DNA of 64,000 bases, taken from NCBI RefSeq assembly GCF_024362695.1, contig NC_065405.1, positions 5,960,672 to 6,024,671 on the forward strand, written 5' to 3'. The notes beneath the pieces were generated by a model. The model made no database searches and was not told where the DNA came from. It was given only the letters and a program-made list of their open reading frames with translations. Each line of letters starts with the position of its first letter. The stretch's first letter is position 1. Source of the stretch: Pectinophora gossypiella (Eukaryota > Arthropoda > Insecta > Lepidoptera > Gelechiidae). The translations under genes and the position numbers were made by a program. Shown here in pieces: positions 44,813 through 59,011 of this stretch.

Positions 44813-47800
44813 CCTGACGACTTCTTGAGTCAAAATAACAATAACATAATTTATTTATTAATTAGTTTAGTCAACATAATTGTATATTACATCGTAAGTG
44901 ACTTTATAATAATAATTGTTTCTTATTGAGCATACCATGCGCTTTGTTGATTTCAAAGAAAGGTTAATTGTTCAAACTGCTGAGAAATCGGCGCTCTGTT
45001 CTCTCTTTGTATGTCTTTAAAATTTGTTCTTAGTCTCAAATCGTTATCGACAACAAAATCCAACGCCATTTCAATCAACCATAAACATGTTACATAATCG
45101 TTTCTATACATACTTACCTACAGATTTTACACTATAGTACTCGCTTAGCTGATACTAACGTCGAGCAATCCAGGTTGAATGCTAATCAATAGTCGCAGAC
45201 TACCTACCTATTCAGTATTTGAAAATCATTCGAGTAGTTATTACCATTATATAGGTCGATGTGTAGCACAACGTTTAGCCTGCCAGGGCTTGCGGTTTTA
45301 ATGGTGATGAGACCCCCTTATCTTTAGATCATAATTAGCAAATATGTTTAATAAATCTTGAAATGAAAAGAGCATTTTTGTAAATGAAATCAATACATTA
45401 AGCCTAAATAAACACTGTGAACGAATATTGTTAAGTGAAGGCACTTCACCGCAGAACATTTAAAACGGTAGATAAATAGAAGACACATATATCTAAAACT
45501 CGTCGATTTGCTAAGATTTTAGATTGTCTGATAATATTTACGCGCAATATTAAGTTGAAAATCATCCTGTTCATGATATGAAATATCAGATTACCCATCA
45601 CTATAGTATTACCATACTAATGGCGCACAAATGTGTTGCTACCTTAGGGCAGTCTGAGCGTTCCGAGAACTGCGGGGAGCATTCCAGGCATTCTGCATTC
45701 AAGAATCAAGCTGCGGCAATCTGCGGGCCTTTATAATGCGCCCGCGCCGACAGTGTTGCTCACTTGAAAAATTTGCTTTGACTTGAGGAAAAAAATCAGA
45801 TGAATTGTCGGATGAGTTATTAGGTTTTCTAAGAAAGGATCGTGTAATTTTAAAAACGTTCACGCCATGTCTATGTTGATGGACTTAAAATTTAAACCAA
45901 CAGTTTTGGCAATAATTTGCCAAAATCGAAGTTATTTGAAGACAAAATTTAATTTACCTACTTAATAAAAACGTGTCTGTTAAGTACATATTTTAATTGT
46001 GACGAATAATTTATTAATGAAGCGAACGAAAACAAATATAATGATTCACAAAGTCTTGTAAACAAGTAAATATAGACGTACACAATAATTTATGTAAGTA
46101 TGAATTATTCCTTGAATTAACATAATATTATCATGTTATCTAGTATTAAATTTTACCTATAAGGAAGTGAGTACTAGTAGGTACATTCATCCAAGACTAT
46201 GGATATTTAATTACACGTTTTATGAGTAAGTGTTTAATTTACCGATTTATCAAATGCAGTGATTCACCGTCATAATCAAATTAGTAGATATATTAAATAT
46301 TTTTAAAATCGTTATAAAATAATTAGAATGTTCTTCAAATTCATGTCTGATGAATCGTAGTGTGCGTATATCTAAATCTACGCAAATGATATATCAAATA
46401 TTCGATAGGTTACTGGTTATTTTTTGTTCTATGTTATTATAAATGTAATGATATTTTACTATATAAAAGAAGTTATAAGTACTACATGAAAATTATAACG
46501 TTGTTATTAGAAAAGATTGCGCGAAACTTGACTTTTAATAGGTATAGTGTCCGCGTGCCTAGGACTGAAAAAAAAATCTTATACATAATTTAGACCCACA
46601 ACGAAAGCAATTTTTATGACTGCTGAATGTACGGACAAAACAACAAGTGAGTATAAAAACAGAGACCAGATTGTAGAACTTGATAGGTACTATATGTGAC
46701 ATATAACTCTCTATTGCGTCGCAGGCTAAAGACGTTGATGATGCTAATGCTAAGCAACCCGATCGCCTTGCTTATCTTACTCCGGAAGCTCAATCTACTA
46801 ACACACACCGTATTGCTACTAATCGTGTTAACCAAAAATGCTTACACACACATATAGTAACTGTGAAAAGTAAATAAGGGAAAGAAATTCATTTCGAAAA
46901 GCAAAAGCAAAGGTGACTTATGGTTATGCTTTAGCATTGATAGAAATCAATACTGGTTTAACGTAGTTGTTAAAATAAGTATCTGTCGTAAAATTATGAA
47001 ATCAAGGAAATACCAGGACACTGGTAGGTACATGAAATAAATAAAATACGTTGTAATACCTACAGATCAAAACGACGGGAAATTTATAAGAATCATCAGA
47101 TGGGAAAATTATAGGTGTCTTTAAAAAGAACAATCATCTATGCTTTTTGTTGGTTAAAGGAGGCAAAGAACACGTGGTCATTACTATTAATAGTGATGGT
47201 TTTCTCACAATGTAAGAGGTACTTTAGGAAAGATCGCGTGTCAATTAATAGTCAGTCATCACCAATGACGGTCCACATGTCGTCATTATCCCCACCGGAA
47301 CTTATTACCTATCAAGGCTCTGCTGCTACTTCACTACACGTTGGAAATTCTAGAACATAAGTTTAGTGAGCATGCCGCGTAAAACGCAGACATTTGCATA
47401 TTGGCAGACAATACGGGTAATTCGTCACTGTTTTACCCAAGTATGAGGAAAAGTGTTCCTTATCTTTCTTCAAACGGAATTCCGATTTCCAAGAATATTA
47501 AATTCTGTTCAAGGTAACTCTATTCAGTTCAACAATGGTGTCGCCACCAAGGTTTTTAGTGAGATAGACATAGGGCCATTATGTTATATTCTATTTTACT
47601 TTTCTTTTAGGTATATCAGAAGTATAATAAAGGTATGTATATCAGACGTGATTTTAATATCGACGCAATCGTCATTAAAAGAATCTAATCGATTGAATAG
47701 TAAATAGCGATGCCTAATTTTTTGATTTATGTAGCTTTTACGACCAACAGCCAACCAATCAAAGACATTTCTTTTAATGTCATGTTGTTTGGAAAGAGTG

Positions 47801-48883
47801 AGAAGTTGAGAAACAGTTAAGTTTCCACCTATTATACAGATACTTACGGCGATGATTCAGTCATTTGGCAACCAGTTGAGAGTTTACGGGAAGTATTTCA
47901 CTCTCGTTACAATAACAGTTATCAGTCAGTCATGTCAAGTCAGTTTGCTAAATTATATGCGAAAGTGGAAAGAAATAAAATTATAACATTCCTTTTACCT
48001 GATATCATAATTATATTGAGTGGATAAGCACTTACAGAAGTTACAGTTGAAGACTTTACAGTTCTAGTAAGATATATTCAAAACAACTGAAAATTTTTAT
48101 TTAAAGTAACATGCAAATATACTTAAGTAGGAAGTAAAGGTGCTCCTCAACGTTTCCATTGTATGCACTAATATTTAAATTTGTACATTTAATTGAAATA
48201 ATTTATGACTGCATCATAAAGAAGTCAAAAAATGCGTGATTCTTCTCAGACTTCAGATAAACTTTGTAGAATGCAGGTTGTGTTTGGTTTTTTCCACAAT
48301 GCAGGCGTCACCAGATATACGATAAACTATTATTATCGGCGTATTTTCCTGATAACCTCAATAACTCTATTTATTATGGAAATTCTAGAATGGCTCATGT
48401 CAACAAACTCTGGAGTTGTTTTAGACTAGGCTCAAACCAGCTGCACCTGTGTCGCTTGATAGCAGCGCACACTGAATCTGATTATATTTAATTTATTAAT
48501 GTCACGGATATAGTTTCATTCCTTTTTTTAAAATGTTTCACTGCAATTTGAAACTTTTAGACACGACAAGAAAGTTTGTACTAATACAGTAATAATAAAA
48601 CAGTCTAGAGCGCGTCACGGCGGCATGTGTAACAATTTACACTACTATCGTTATCGCCAAGGTATTTCTAGTTTAAACAACGAGGCGTTGGAAAACAAGA
48701 TATTTTGATCCTTAAGCCTCGACGAGATAAAACTCAGGCTAATACAAACAAGAATACAACAACCCCTATAAAATAGTATCTGTCGGCGACACAGCAACAC
48801 TTTGTAGCGCATGTAGAGTCATAAAAGACATGCACAATGTTTAAGTGCCTTCTAATATTCACACTTTGCCTCGTGAAGCTTAC
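44813..48883. other. Non-coding AT-rich region (possibly intron)
   Basis: No supported gene or named repeat. ORFs at 46614, 47115, 47453 and 48232 lack recognisable domains. Confidence 0.3.
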
Positions 48884-49009
48884 GCCATCATTTGAATTCT
48901 TTCTTCGGTGAATCGTCATAGCTTTATTGGAAAGTTCTCTTGCATCCTGCTCTAGATCCGTGTGCGCCTGTCTCAGGTGATGTGTTACGTAACGAAGCTC
49001 CGCCGACAC
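48884..49009 (-). CDS. Possible coding exon (weak)
   Basis: The minus strand carries 42 codons of balanced, charged, helix-prone composition (HHLRQAHTDLEQDARELSNK), ending at GGC|GTAAGC, a fair donor. The 5' boundary would be an AG at about 49010 with a poor pyrimidine tract. No family is recognised. No neighbouring exon could be linked. Confidence 0.2.
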
Positions 49010-50154
49010 TCAATGAGCCGTTTCAAGGAATTCTCCACAATGCACGTCATGCTTGTCTGGAGTTTCTGAAAAAGGTTGTGACGTACAAACCTTGACCGCT
49101 CACTTCAGGCTCCAAGCTTTTTATAATTTTATACTTTCAATGCCTATACTTGTCATTTAAATAAGTAACTCTCTGTTCCGCTTCTATTGTATACTTGTAA
49201 AACTTAGAAACGTTAAAGTATATTTAACTGTCTTCACCGGAGCTATCATTTGACGATTCTGAGAACTCTCTTTAAAATTCGTACGTCTCGCTCTGTTCTT
49301 CGCACAAAAGTGAGACAGCTATATTACCATTCACAGACATTACGACCATACTTGCGTTCACTAAGCAACAGTTGCTTGGTAAGTCGACTATATTGGAGAT
49401 CTTCATAAGTTTCATTCGGTATACTGGATGTAAACGTTTCTAATTTAGTAGCTTTATCAGTGGGCGTGTGTTTTTATTTCTGTAAGCGTCGGCGGCAATA
49501 AGTAATAAGGTAAACATTAGGCAAGTGACGGAGGCCGCTTCGAGAGACTCGTTTTGGAACATTCTTGTCTGTAGTTGATATAATCTTCGTTTTATCAGAC
49601 GTAATGAACCTTCAGTTATATTGCTTCAAACATTTAAGGAATAAATCCAAGTACTTTTATGAAACGGAGGCATTCAATTGTAAACAATAAGAGTTAGCAG
49701 CCTGAGGTCTTCAGAAAGCTTTATCTAAGGGTACCTACATCTACGTAGAAGCATACTAGTGAACTAGTTAGACCTAAATGTTTACCATTTCTTAGGCATT
49801 ACCATAACCAGATATATATTTTTTATCATAGTGTTTTTCTAAGCTGTCTGTCTAGAATTATTAATCCAGTTATTTATACTATTTCATTGCTCACTAAGGT
49901 GGCCTTTAAAAAGAAACTCGAATATCGAAACATTAAAATAATAATTGTCAATCCTAAAAACAGCCACAAAAAACCCAAAATCCGAAAGATTAAATTCTTT
50001 AACCACATAAAGTTCTTATTATCACTGGTGTTACTTTAGAAGGCTATGGACTTGACGAGAGAACATGACAGACTCTCCTCAATTCCAAATGTTTCAGTAT
50101 GCAAAACAATTACTGTAATTGTCATAAAGACATTATATCCCATTATGATGGACA
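49010..50154. other. Non-coding region
   Basis: Nothing recognised. Confidence 0.3.
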
Positions 50155-50226
50155 GTGGAGATCCTTGGGGGAGGCCTATGCCCAGCAGTGGGCGTCGTAC
50201 GGCTGATGATGAAGATGGTGATGATG
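50155..50226 (+). repeat. RTE-like LINE 3' tail, second copy
   Basis: Nearly identical to 644-707 (GGAGGCCTATGCCCAGCAG, ending in GATGATGAAGATGG). Truncated to the tail only. Confidence 0.7.
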
Positions 50227-50390
50227 GACAGGGGCCTATAAGTTATCCATAAGACCGCTTGCAACACACTCTTGGTATATTCCGGCCAAGTAGTTAATGA
50301 CACTACGTATAAACGTTGGCTTCAGCCCCAAAAAGCCTTACAAGAGTCCGGAACTGTATAGTCCCGAGCATAATATTCATCATCATCCCC

Positions 50391-50566
50391 CTAGCATTAT
50401 CCCGTTTTTCTCAGGGTCCGCTTACCTAGCCTGAAGATTTAACAGGTCCTGTTTTTTACAGAAGCGACAGCCTTTCTGACCTTCCAACCCGCGAAGGGAA
50501 AACCAGTCCAATAGAGGTTAGGTCACATACATCCGAAAATGCATTTCTCGGGAATGTGTGTGGGAG
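50391..50566 (-). repeat. SINE family B, copy 4
   Basis: In reverse complement it ends CCTGAGAAAAACGGGATAAT. Upstream are CGCGGGTTGGAAGGTCAGAA and CATTCCCGAGAAATGC. The tRNA-like head is missing. Confidence 0.78.
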
Positions 50567-50569
50567 TCC

Positions 50570-53500
50570 CGAGTACAATATTACAATTGTTTAATAAATA
50601 TAGTACGAACTTATGTTGGTTTCTTTGAAGGAATACACGTCAGAGTGAGACTTTTAAAAAGCGCTTACGTTTATATGACTCTTTAAGGCGACGATAAACC
50701 GTATGGTGGCAAGTTAACATCCCATCGCCAAAGATACTTTATAGTTGATAAGACATCACGCAGATTTATGTAAAAATTAAAGAAATAAATTAAACCACAT
50801 TTACATAATCAGTATTCTTAACAATTAATAGTGACTTCACTGGTTATTTGCGATTCCTCGGTTGTAATTCAATGTCAGTACGCGCCTGCGCCCATAATAT
50901 TATTTTAGTCGATGACGTGTATATGGCTTGTCATGTATAATGTAAACGACATCATTCTTACCACTGTCTTTAGATCAAGGACTGCATATAAACTAATTAA
51001 ATCGTCACATATAAAATAAATAAAAAACCAGGCAAAAGTATAAAGTCATAAACATAATCCAGATTGCAAACCAAATTGAACAGGTGTGGCAGTAGACTAC
51101 TATATTTATTTTTGTTTAGTTTATTTACTGACAACAATACAAACAATTGCTTTATTGTCATTATCTACTCTGTTACGTCTATTGTCATAATCACATTGTA
51201 ACCCAAATATGCAACTAACAAAAGACCCAAACATTTATTACATTGACTAAAACCTCGTGGTGGTACGAGGAGGCACAGGGCCAGTATTAAGGCCGCTCGT
51301 AAATCACCAGGTTACAATAATTAAGTTGGATTTTTATTCAACTCATGCACAGACCCGCTAAGATTTAGTACTCGCGTCCTGCTTCCCAATAAGCGAGTGA
51401 TAATTTGGCGCCGTTTTGACAAATCGAGGATGGCGCCTCGTATGTTATATAGAAAATTAATTAATTCGTCCTTTAACACTCTCAATGATACCCAGAGTCA
51501 GTTCTGCTGCAACGCAAATAACTTTTTTATTGCTCTCGCTTAATTGATAGACACTTTTTGCCCACTTTGTAACTTGATACATCACCAGACATTGTGGTAA
51601 AAAAATTAACGTTGTTTTGTTGTCTATTTGTCTTTTGTATTTAAAATAGATTAATTTTCAAATATGCAGATTTTCAGTAATAAGTATTATGCGCCTTACA
51701 AGTTTAATGTTATAAGTATTCAATAGATACATCGTATTCATTACAGAAAATGTACGTAACATAATAATAATTCATAATAAGTAAGTTGATTTTGACGACA
51801 AGGCTGATTAGTATCACATTTTCAAAGCGAATTCTTCAATTACGATGTAGGTAGGTAATTTTGATCCCTCCAGTGTACGCATGGGGTTCACGGCGAGTAC
51901 GTACTTATCAAACAATTAGAAAGGGACTTTACCTTGCCTGTTTTCCGCTTTTATTTCCTTACCTTGAATACGTGTCATGTGACGACGCGACAGAATAAAC
52001 AAATTTTGTATCCTCTAGCAATTTGCGTTGACATCACCCATTATTAACATACCTATCTAATGTACTATAATGTTTTTTGTAGCTCAAGGCACAGTCTTAG
52101 GGCCTATGTTATTATTATTCTGAATTCATATTGCCAGACATGTTATCAACACGTTATAACAGTTCAACTGATATAATAAGCTTCATGTAACACGTGTGTA
52201 ATGTGCTTGAAGTCTAACTACGGCTGTGACGCGTCATCTTCAACTTAATTGGCAAATGTCCTTCGCACCTCTGCGGTCTCTAGTCTCTACACACATATAC
52301 AAGATTATACACTGCTTCTTACATAATACTGTCTTTGTATTCGACATGTGTGCTCTGTGTTTCATTATTGTTTTATTCGTCTTCTCTTTTAGATTTAAAT
52401 GCTAATTGTTTCTTTTTAATTTTAATTTAATTGTTTTGTCACAACTGTGGTATGATTAGTAGTTTTGTTAATGAATTGTAGTATATTTGTAATACTTATA
52501 GTATTGTCTGTCTTTATAGGTAAGTTCAAAGGTCTCTATAATAATGTCGATTTTCCTTGTCAATCGGTCTAATAGGTGCTAATCGTTCTTCAAAGTCACG
52601 TTGCAAGAACGTTGCTAAACGAAGACGAGTTCTACTGGAAGGATTTATTTACAACATGTCATAGCAAGTCTTACTCGTGCCTTCCTGGAACTGGTAACAT
52701 GATCAGGTCAATCTTTCGCTATCCCTAATAGCAAGCTATAAACCCACCTCGGCACACATGACACGTTTACGAGCTTCATACTCATTAATCTGTGAACTGA
52801 CCCACATCAAACTTTCTTGTAAACGTGTGTCAAATCCAACACATGCGAGTAATTATTCTTGTCTACATTTACCATCTGCTCAGTATCGTATAAGTTCAGT
52901 ATGATTGTGGTCGTACGGCCCAATATTCTTTTATTTAATCCAATCACTATTTAATGCACTATTGCGTCTCAAAAACCGGTCAAACCAAATTGTATAACTC
53001 GGTTAGAACCCTAATGTTTGAAACAAACTGAAGAATATTTAGGCACGTTGGTTTTAGATTAAAAATCATTATTGTTTTATCTTGTTTCTTCGGGAATGAC
53101 ATTTCTTGTAACTGTCGTAATGTTCAGATGCATTTCTCGTACAATATATTGTACAATAAATGTGTGTTAATTTATTGTTATTTGTAGTATTGTGCCTACC
53201 TATAGGTAGGCAGACTTTATATATCTTTGTAGGTATTTACATAGCTTTTTTTTGTGTAATGCCAATGCAACACGGTCTTCTACTCATCAAGAAGGGAAGT
53301 GGTTTGAAGCAGACGTATATGTATTTGAATACCTGGAATATTTTTGTGGTTAAGAATGAACTAAATATTTTTCTTGTTTATTATATAAAATTTTCCTTAA
53401 ATTATGTAATTGTTGACCAAATCGTTCTAATATTTCGCGATTATGTTTTAGTACCAGTGACACATAATAGTTACAATGAAGCTTAATGTGTTCTGTACCA

Positions 53501-53699
53501 AATACAAAGCAAAACATAATTACTGTGATTACATTTCCACAGTCACGATAAATAAATATTAAACTTGCTAGCTACAAAGTAACAAACCATACAATAACGA
53601 CAATTGCTTTAGATTTTTTAGCAAAAACAGATGCTAAATAGGCAAAGACTTGCCGTTGTTCGACTATTGTTCGTATAACACAAACATATATTCTGACTG

Positions 53700-53701
<2 letters not shown>
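50570..53701. other. Non-coding AT-rich region
   Basis: No supported gene. A 108-codon AT-rich ORF at 53160-53486 is discussed under rejected items. Confidence 0.3.

Positions 53702-53730
<29 letters not shown>
53702..53730. repeat. (TA)n microsatellite
   Basis: About 14 uninterrupted AT dinucleotides. Confidence 0.97.
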
Positions 53731-53735
<5 letters not shown>

Positions 53736-53865
53736 GTACCTATAGGTATAAAGAAGATCGCTTTCCCATCCAAAGTCCATTGGTGGTATCATGACCTAGA
53801 GAAAGCATACGCCATTTTTTGGGCGGGGCTGTCACTTGGCATAGTGTGCTATTTTATATCTATTC

Positions 53866-53912
53866 AGCCAATCAGCCCACATCTACCCACTGCTGAATAA
53901 AGGCCTCACGTC
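53866..53912 (-). repeat. Decayed LINE/SINE tail
   Basis: In reverse complement it reads GTGAGGCCTTTATTCAGCAG followed by TGGGTAGATGTGGGCTGATT, a diverged version of the RTE-like tail at 644-707. Confidence 0.45.
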
Positions 53913-54749
53913 ACAGTAAAATCCAAATGGATTTCACCTAAGGATTTCCTTTGGTGAAATTTCCTTGGTTTCCTGTGCCTTTGCTGTGCTGCCATCATGA
54001 TGCCCGGTCTTCTGGGTGGTAGACAACCATTCTTGACTGTCAGAGCTGTCATGTTTAGAAAATATTGTATAAGTAGTTATTGTGAAGATGTGACCTTTTC
54101 TGGGAACATCATCCTGGCTGGCGCATTATTCTAAAATTTGTCGTACAATGTTTTTTTCTTTTATAATAACGTTTCTCCCTTTTATGATTAACGAGATGTA
54201 TTAGTAAGAATCAAAGAATAATCATGATAAACTGCCTCTTCCTGTTTGTAGCCTAAGTTCTACCTACAGTAGGGTGTTTATGTACATCTAGGTATAAGTA
54301 ATCGTCCAAATGCCAACACTGAAACTTTTAACGAGGACGATAGGCGATTTTACTTCAAAAATACCCAAATATGTTGTGTTTTTTTTTTTATATTTCATGA
54401 CTAATAAAACCAAAGCAATCTGTAACCCTAGTCAATCAAGAACACGTTCAATTATTCTTTCAGACTCGACCCAAATGAACGAAGTAACCGATATAGGTCA
54501 ATGTCCCGTTCGCCTTCAGCGCTTGTATGCAGCGATACAATGTCGCGACACGGACCACGATTTATGATGCCATGACATTTAGTCGCAACACCATCGGATC
54601 CCTACCCTATACAGCCCATTAAATTGACGGAAATGTATACGAAAATTTATAGCGTTATATCATTAATGATTTTGAAATGACTTTTACAAACCTAACCTAA
54701 CCTGTTATTTTTATAAATGAATGTGTTCTGAAAACAAATGTAAATAAGT

Positions 54750-55072
54750 CTTCTTCTATCGTGTGGGTTGTGAGGTGGATTGCCAACCTCAGCAACCCTG
54801 GTGTCAGCGTTATTATTAAGCCGCCAAAGGCCCCTGACATGGCTCAAGTAACGATTACTCACTTACATCAGTAAGTAGTAACCGGGACCAACGGCTTAAC
54901 ATGCCTTCCGAAACACGGATCATCTTACTTTCGGACAATCAGGTGATCAGCCTGTAATATCCTACCCGAACTAAGGATCACAAAACGATTTTTTTGATAT
55001 GTCCCCACTGGGATTCGATCCCGGATCTCCGGATCATGAGCCCAAAGCTCAACCACTGGACCACAGAGCCCG
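54750..55072 (-). repeat. tRNA-derived SINE, family A, copy 3 (near full length)
   Basis: Head with box B-like GGGATCGAATCCC, core (54893-54929 with two differences from the 37-nt core), and CCACACGATAGAAG end. A 63-codon ORF (54978-55169) reads across the head and is not a gene. Confidence 0.85.
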
Positions 55073-58000
55073 TAAATAAGTGAAAACCAAGTAAACACCT
55101 TTTCGAAAAATCATCAACAAAACTTTGATTTCTTTCAATAAATTTCATGACGGGTAAAAATGAAACCATCTTGTCTATTGCGAGGTTTTAGTTACCAGTT
55201 CTCACCCTAATGTTATATTTAGTAAATGCGCTTACGTTTAGTTCGTAAGTAGGCATTTTATGACCTTCCATCCCCACAAAAATACATTCTTAGTTAAAGT
55301 GAATAAAATCTACGCGCTCTACATTGGTCTCTATTTTCATAGATTACTAATCGCGGATTTTCCAGATCGCCAAATACTTGTTTCACATACATACTTTGTA
55401 AGTAGTCAATAATGTTTGGATATAAATAGGAGACCACGGAGGATGTTACCCAACATTGTTACTACTATTTACTTATTGTTGGCATTCCATAGTTGTTAGC
55501 AATATGACTTATTCTGTGTTAGTATCATTAAAAAATAATATGAGATAGCTTATGTTAGGACACTGTAGGCACATAATTCTCATGGCCATAACGGATGAAA
55601 TAAGTGTATTCAGTGGTCGATTAACTCGAGTTAACTATATCGATATAGTTCCTAGAATCGAGTCTATAACTCAAAATGCAAACGGAAGTTATAAGGCAGA
55701 ACCGCCGACCTCGATTCGTAATGAATGAAACAAACATCCTTATGTAAACATCGATGTGTTTGATCCCGATTCAGCTTCCAAATCCTTGCCTTCATAATCT
55801 TGCATCAAAATTTACTTAAGGGAATCATTGTAATACACAAATCCATGTCGATAATCCCCATTGATATACTTATATGGACAGATAACAACATCAGAAACCA
55901 TTAATGTAAACGAAAAGTACCTATTATTTATCTGTCAGAGATTTTGCTGAGGCTTCTGTTCAACAGCACCTTGGGTGAAGCTGACTTTTAATACTTACCT
56001 ACCAGACATAAATTGTATGGTAAGTAGGTACTTTAACTGTTTTTACCAAACTTAATTCAATGAGGCGCATGAGTCATTCTGAAGGTGTCAGTCAAAATTC
56101 TTCCGCAACGTACGTGCTGCCAGAATTACCAATTACCTATTATTACTTCCACAGAAAAGGCCGATTTTTGTCACGACCCACTGCGATTGAAAACACAAGA
56201 CGAAAAGCATTAAAAAGTATTAATATAATAATAAATATAAAAAAATATATTTCCAAACCACAAAAAATAAATTACAAAGAAACTTAACTCACTTATCTAA
56301 TAGCTACAAGCTGTTTTTTTGTGGATGGCTGATGCCTAAACTAAATAAACTTGTAATATAGGACATCAGGCCATCCCCCGGAATTTACAACTCGCATTAT
56401 TACTTGTAAAACTTCTATAAATAAAAGTCAAATAAATTGCATACGTACGCAGACTCGTCCATTAATGACCGTATCTCAGGCATACTTTTCTATGAGCATA
56501 TAAATCGAAGCGTGCAGTTACGGTTAGTTACCCTATTCATAGTATTCATGGAACTTTGAACTTACGGCCACACAATTTCCTGTCGAAGCCAACTCTCGCT
56601 GGAAGTTGCAGCTTGTGGTTTATGGTTTGGTTTGGCATAGTATATACAGTTACTTGGTACCTACTTGTTACACTATGAGTCACGCCTGCGCTCTAAATAT
56701 TTACTAATATGCACCTTGTTGCAGTTCGTTCGAGAAACATGCTAAAAGTGAACACTAGTTTCGGCGGCTGTTGCGCGTGTACGCACGTGTGTATAGACAA
56801 GTCGCTTATATAGTAGTAAGTAGATGGATTAAGTGTCTGAAAGAAAATGTAGAAAAAATCAAAACAGAAGAGTTGAACATCTTGCACCTATCTCTTATTA
56901 AGTTAAGGTAAAGATTCTATTTTTACTGCTCCATTCGATCGAATTTGTGATTATAAAAAAAACTGCGGAAATAACTTATACCTTAACCCTGTTTGCACAC
57001 CTTTTGAATCCAGTTTCTTGACAATAGTGTCCGATTCCAATTACAGTTTCTTGGATATGCAGGTGATGATTAACCTGTTCCTTGCATGTTGTACGAAAGT
57101 ATTTAGAAACAAAGACTACCGAATGGTTTTTGCGCGTAATTGGCGTGCAGTCTGGCTATAAGCTGTCGCTTCAGTTTGGCGTAAGGGCGGAACAATAGCG
57201 TTGTTGCTAAAGGCAGACAGGTGATAGAAGCTTTGCTGCTTGGTGTACGTCTCGGCGTGTGCCGGTACTAAAGCCCAAACAGGTTTTTCTGGTACTTACA
57301 GATGGACTGGCTCCACCGTGAAGCCACCTGGCGCCTCACATGTCTTTGCTCATTTCGCCAACCCCTGCGAACACATTCGACACATTTGCTATAGAAATTA
57401 AGCACAAGGTCTAATCAACTAGGTCGCACGATGTAACGCCTAAAGTAAACTCCACAGTGATAATCTTGAAATATCCGCCATGTTTTACATACTTATTAGC
57501 ATCCATTATCTTATGGAAGTGTGTTTACAAAAGTACATTATTTCATTATGAGTCAATGTAAATTGGGGCGATGCGAATATTTGTCATTGATAAAATAATT
57601 TCCTTCACTTTGAAGCAGGGTGATGGTCCTTATGGTACTCATCATAAGAAAGGCATTTCGTGGTAACTGAACATAATAATTGCAAATAAATTAATATACA
57701 TTTTTGATATGTATCTGCCATATGCAGCTGCTGTCATAAACCATAACCGCAAACAAATATTTTTCAATTTGTTTCAATGAAAAAAATATTTTATTGTTAA
57801 ATATTACTATTTTAATTATATTTGACACAGTCTGGATAGTTCTGAATGTCAATGACTTGACGACGACGACTCCGACATATTTTGTGACTAATTTTATTAT
57901 TTCCAGGCCAGACAGGTCGTGTTCGTTGACTTGTATAATTTAAAATCCACGCGAACAATTTGACTGACATTAAAATCACCCACATACTCTATATTCTATA

Positions 58001-58792
58001 AGCATTACTTTTTGTCCAAACACGCTATTTGAATGGGCGTATAAAATTAAATAGACTTTGTTCAAGAACTGGACTGCATTGGCCGCACTCAGACCGTGAA
58101 AACGAGGTCTGCCTAATTGTAAACTCGGTGCAGACTGACGATACAACAAACACACCGACAGCGTATATATTTGCATATATTTTATTGACCGTGGCAGGTG
58201 GCGACCGCTAGTAACCCGATATTCCCGAAAAACTACGCGATTGAATTACGATTTGCAAAAAAGAGAAGAAAACAACAAGTGGTTCTCGGAGACAGGTGTG
58301 ATGGTTGCGAGTGGTGCTATTAATAGACACGCTACCTATTCTTATTAAGTCATGGACCACAGCCATAGACCCATAAAAATCGCGCGTCATTTTAACGGCC
58401 TCTGCAGTAGCTAACATCCTCAATGTTTGAATTGACCATTATTTATACACATACTGTGGGCATTTTGATGCTGGCGATGCTTCTCATGATGTGTTAGTAC
58501 AGAATAATATAGCTAATAATTTTAAATATTTAACACACGATACAGTCATTGCATATTGGAGAAGAAAAGGCAAGTATTGCCATACTTAAAATATAAAATA
58601 CAACACATACACGAGGCAACGCTTATTTCCCGGTGTCAGAGACGACGGAATTCCACTTACCACACCACCATTATACATATCAAGTTATTAAGTACTTATA
58701 CACTTTCGGGTAAATGATACTTTAATTAGCCTAGCAACTAACAGAGGCAGAACAGCGACTAAGTAAAAAAAACACAAATTATCACAAAGTGT
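55073..58792. other. Non-coding AT-rich region
   Basis: No supported gene. GC-richer patches near 57130-57350 have no clear ORF. Confidence 0.3.
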
Positions 58793-59010
58793 TTTTTTTT
58801 TTTTGACGTGACTTATTGTAGATTTGCCGCAGATGGCATTAACTACTTGGCCGGACAAATGGGGAGCGCTGAAGTCTCTCACCCGGTACAACATTTTAAG
58901 ACAACAGGCTTGAGGGTGCCTAGTTGGGCGCGAACCTCGGCTCAGGGCGGAAAAAAATATTTGAAAGAATTAATCGACCCGAGTGGGTCGATAGCGATAA
59001 GCGCTGATTG
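58793..59010 (+). repeat. Dispersed repeat D, long copy
   Basis: A T run followed by GACGTGACTTATTGTAGATT, GCAGATGGCATTAACTACTT and GGCCGGACAAATGGGGAGCG. The last part matches 7512-7600. A 67-codon ORF spans it but has no known domain. Confidence 0.55.
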
Positions 59011-59011
59011 A

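Noticed and set aside
53160..53486. 108-codon ORF starting with ATG
   Set aside because: Very AT-rich, Phe/Ile/Tyr/Val-heavy composition typical of chance frames; no domain, no promoter or splice context.
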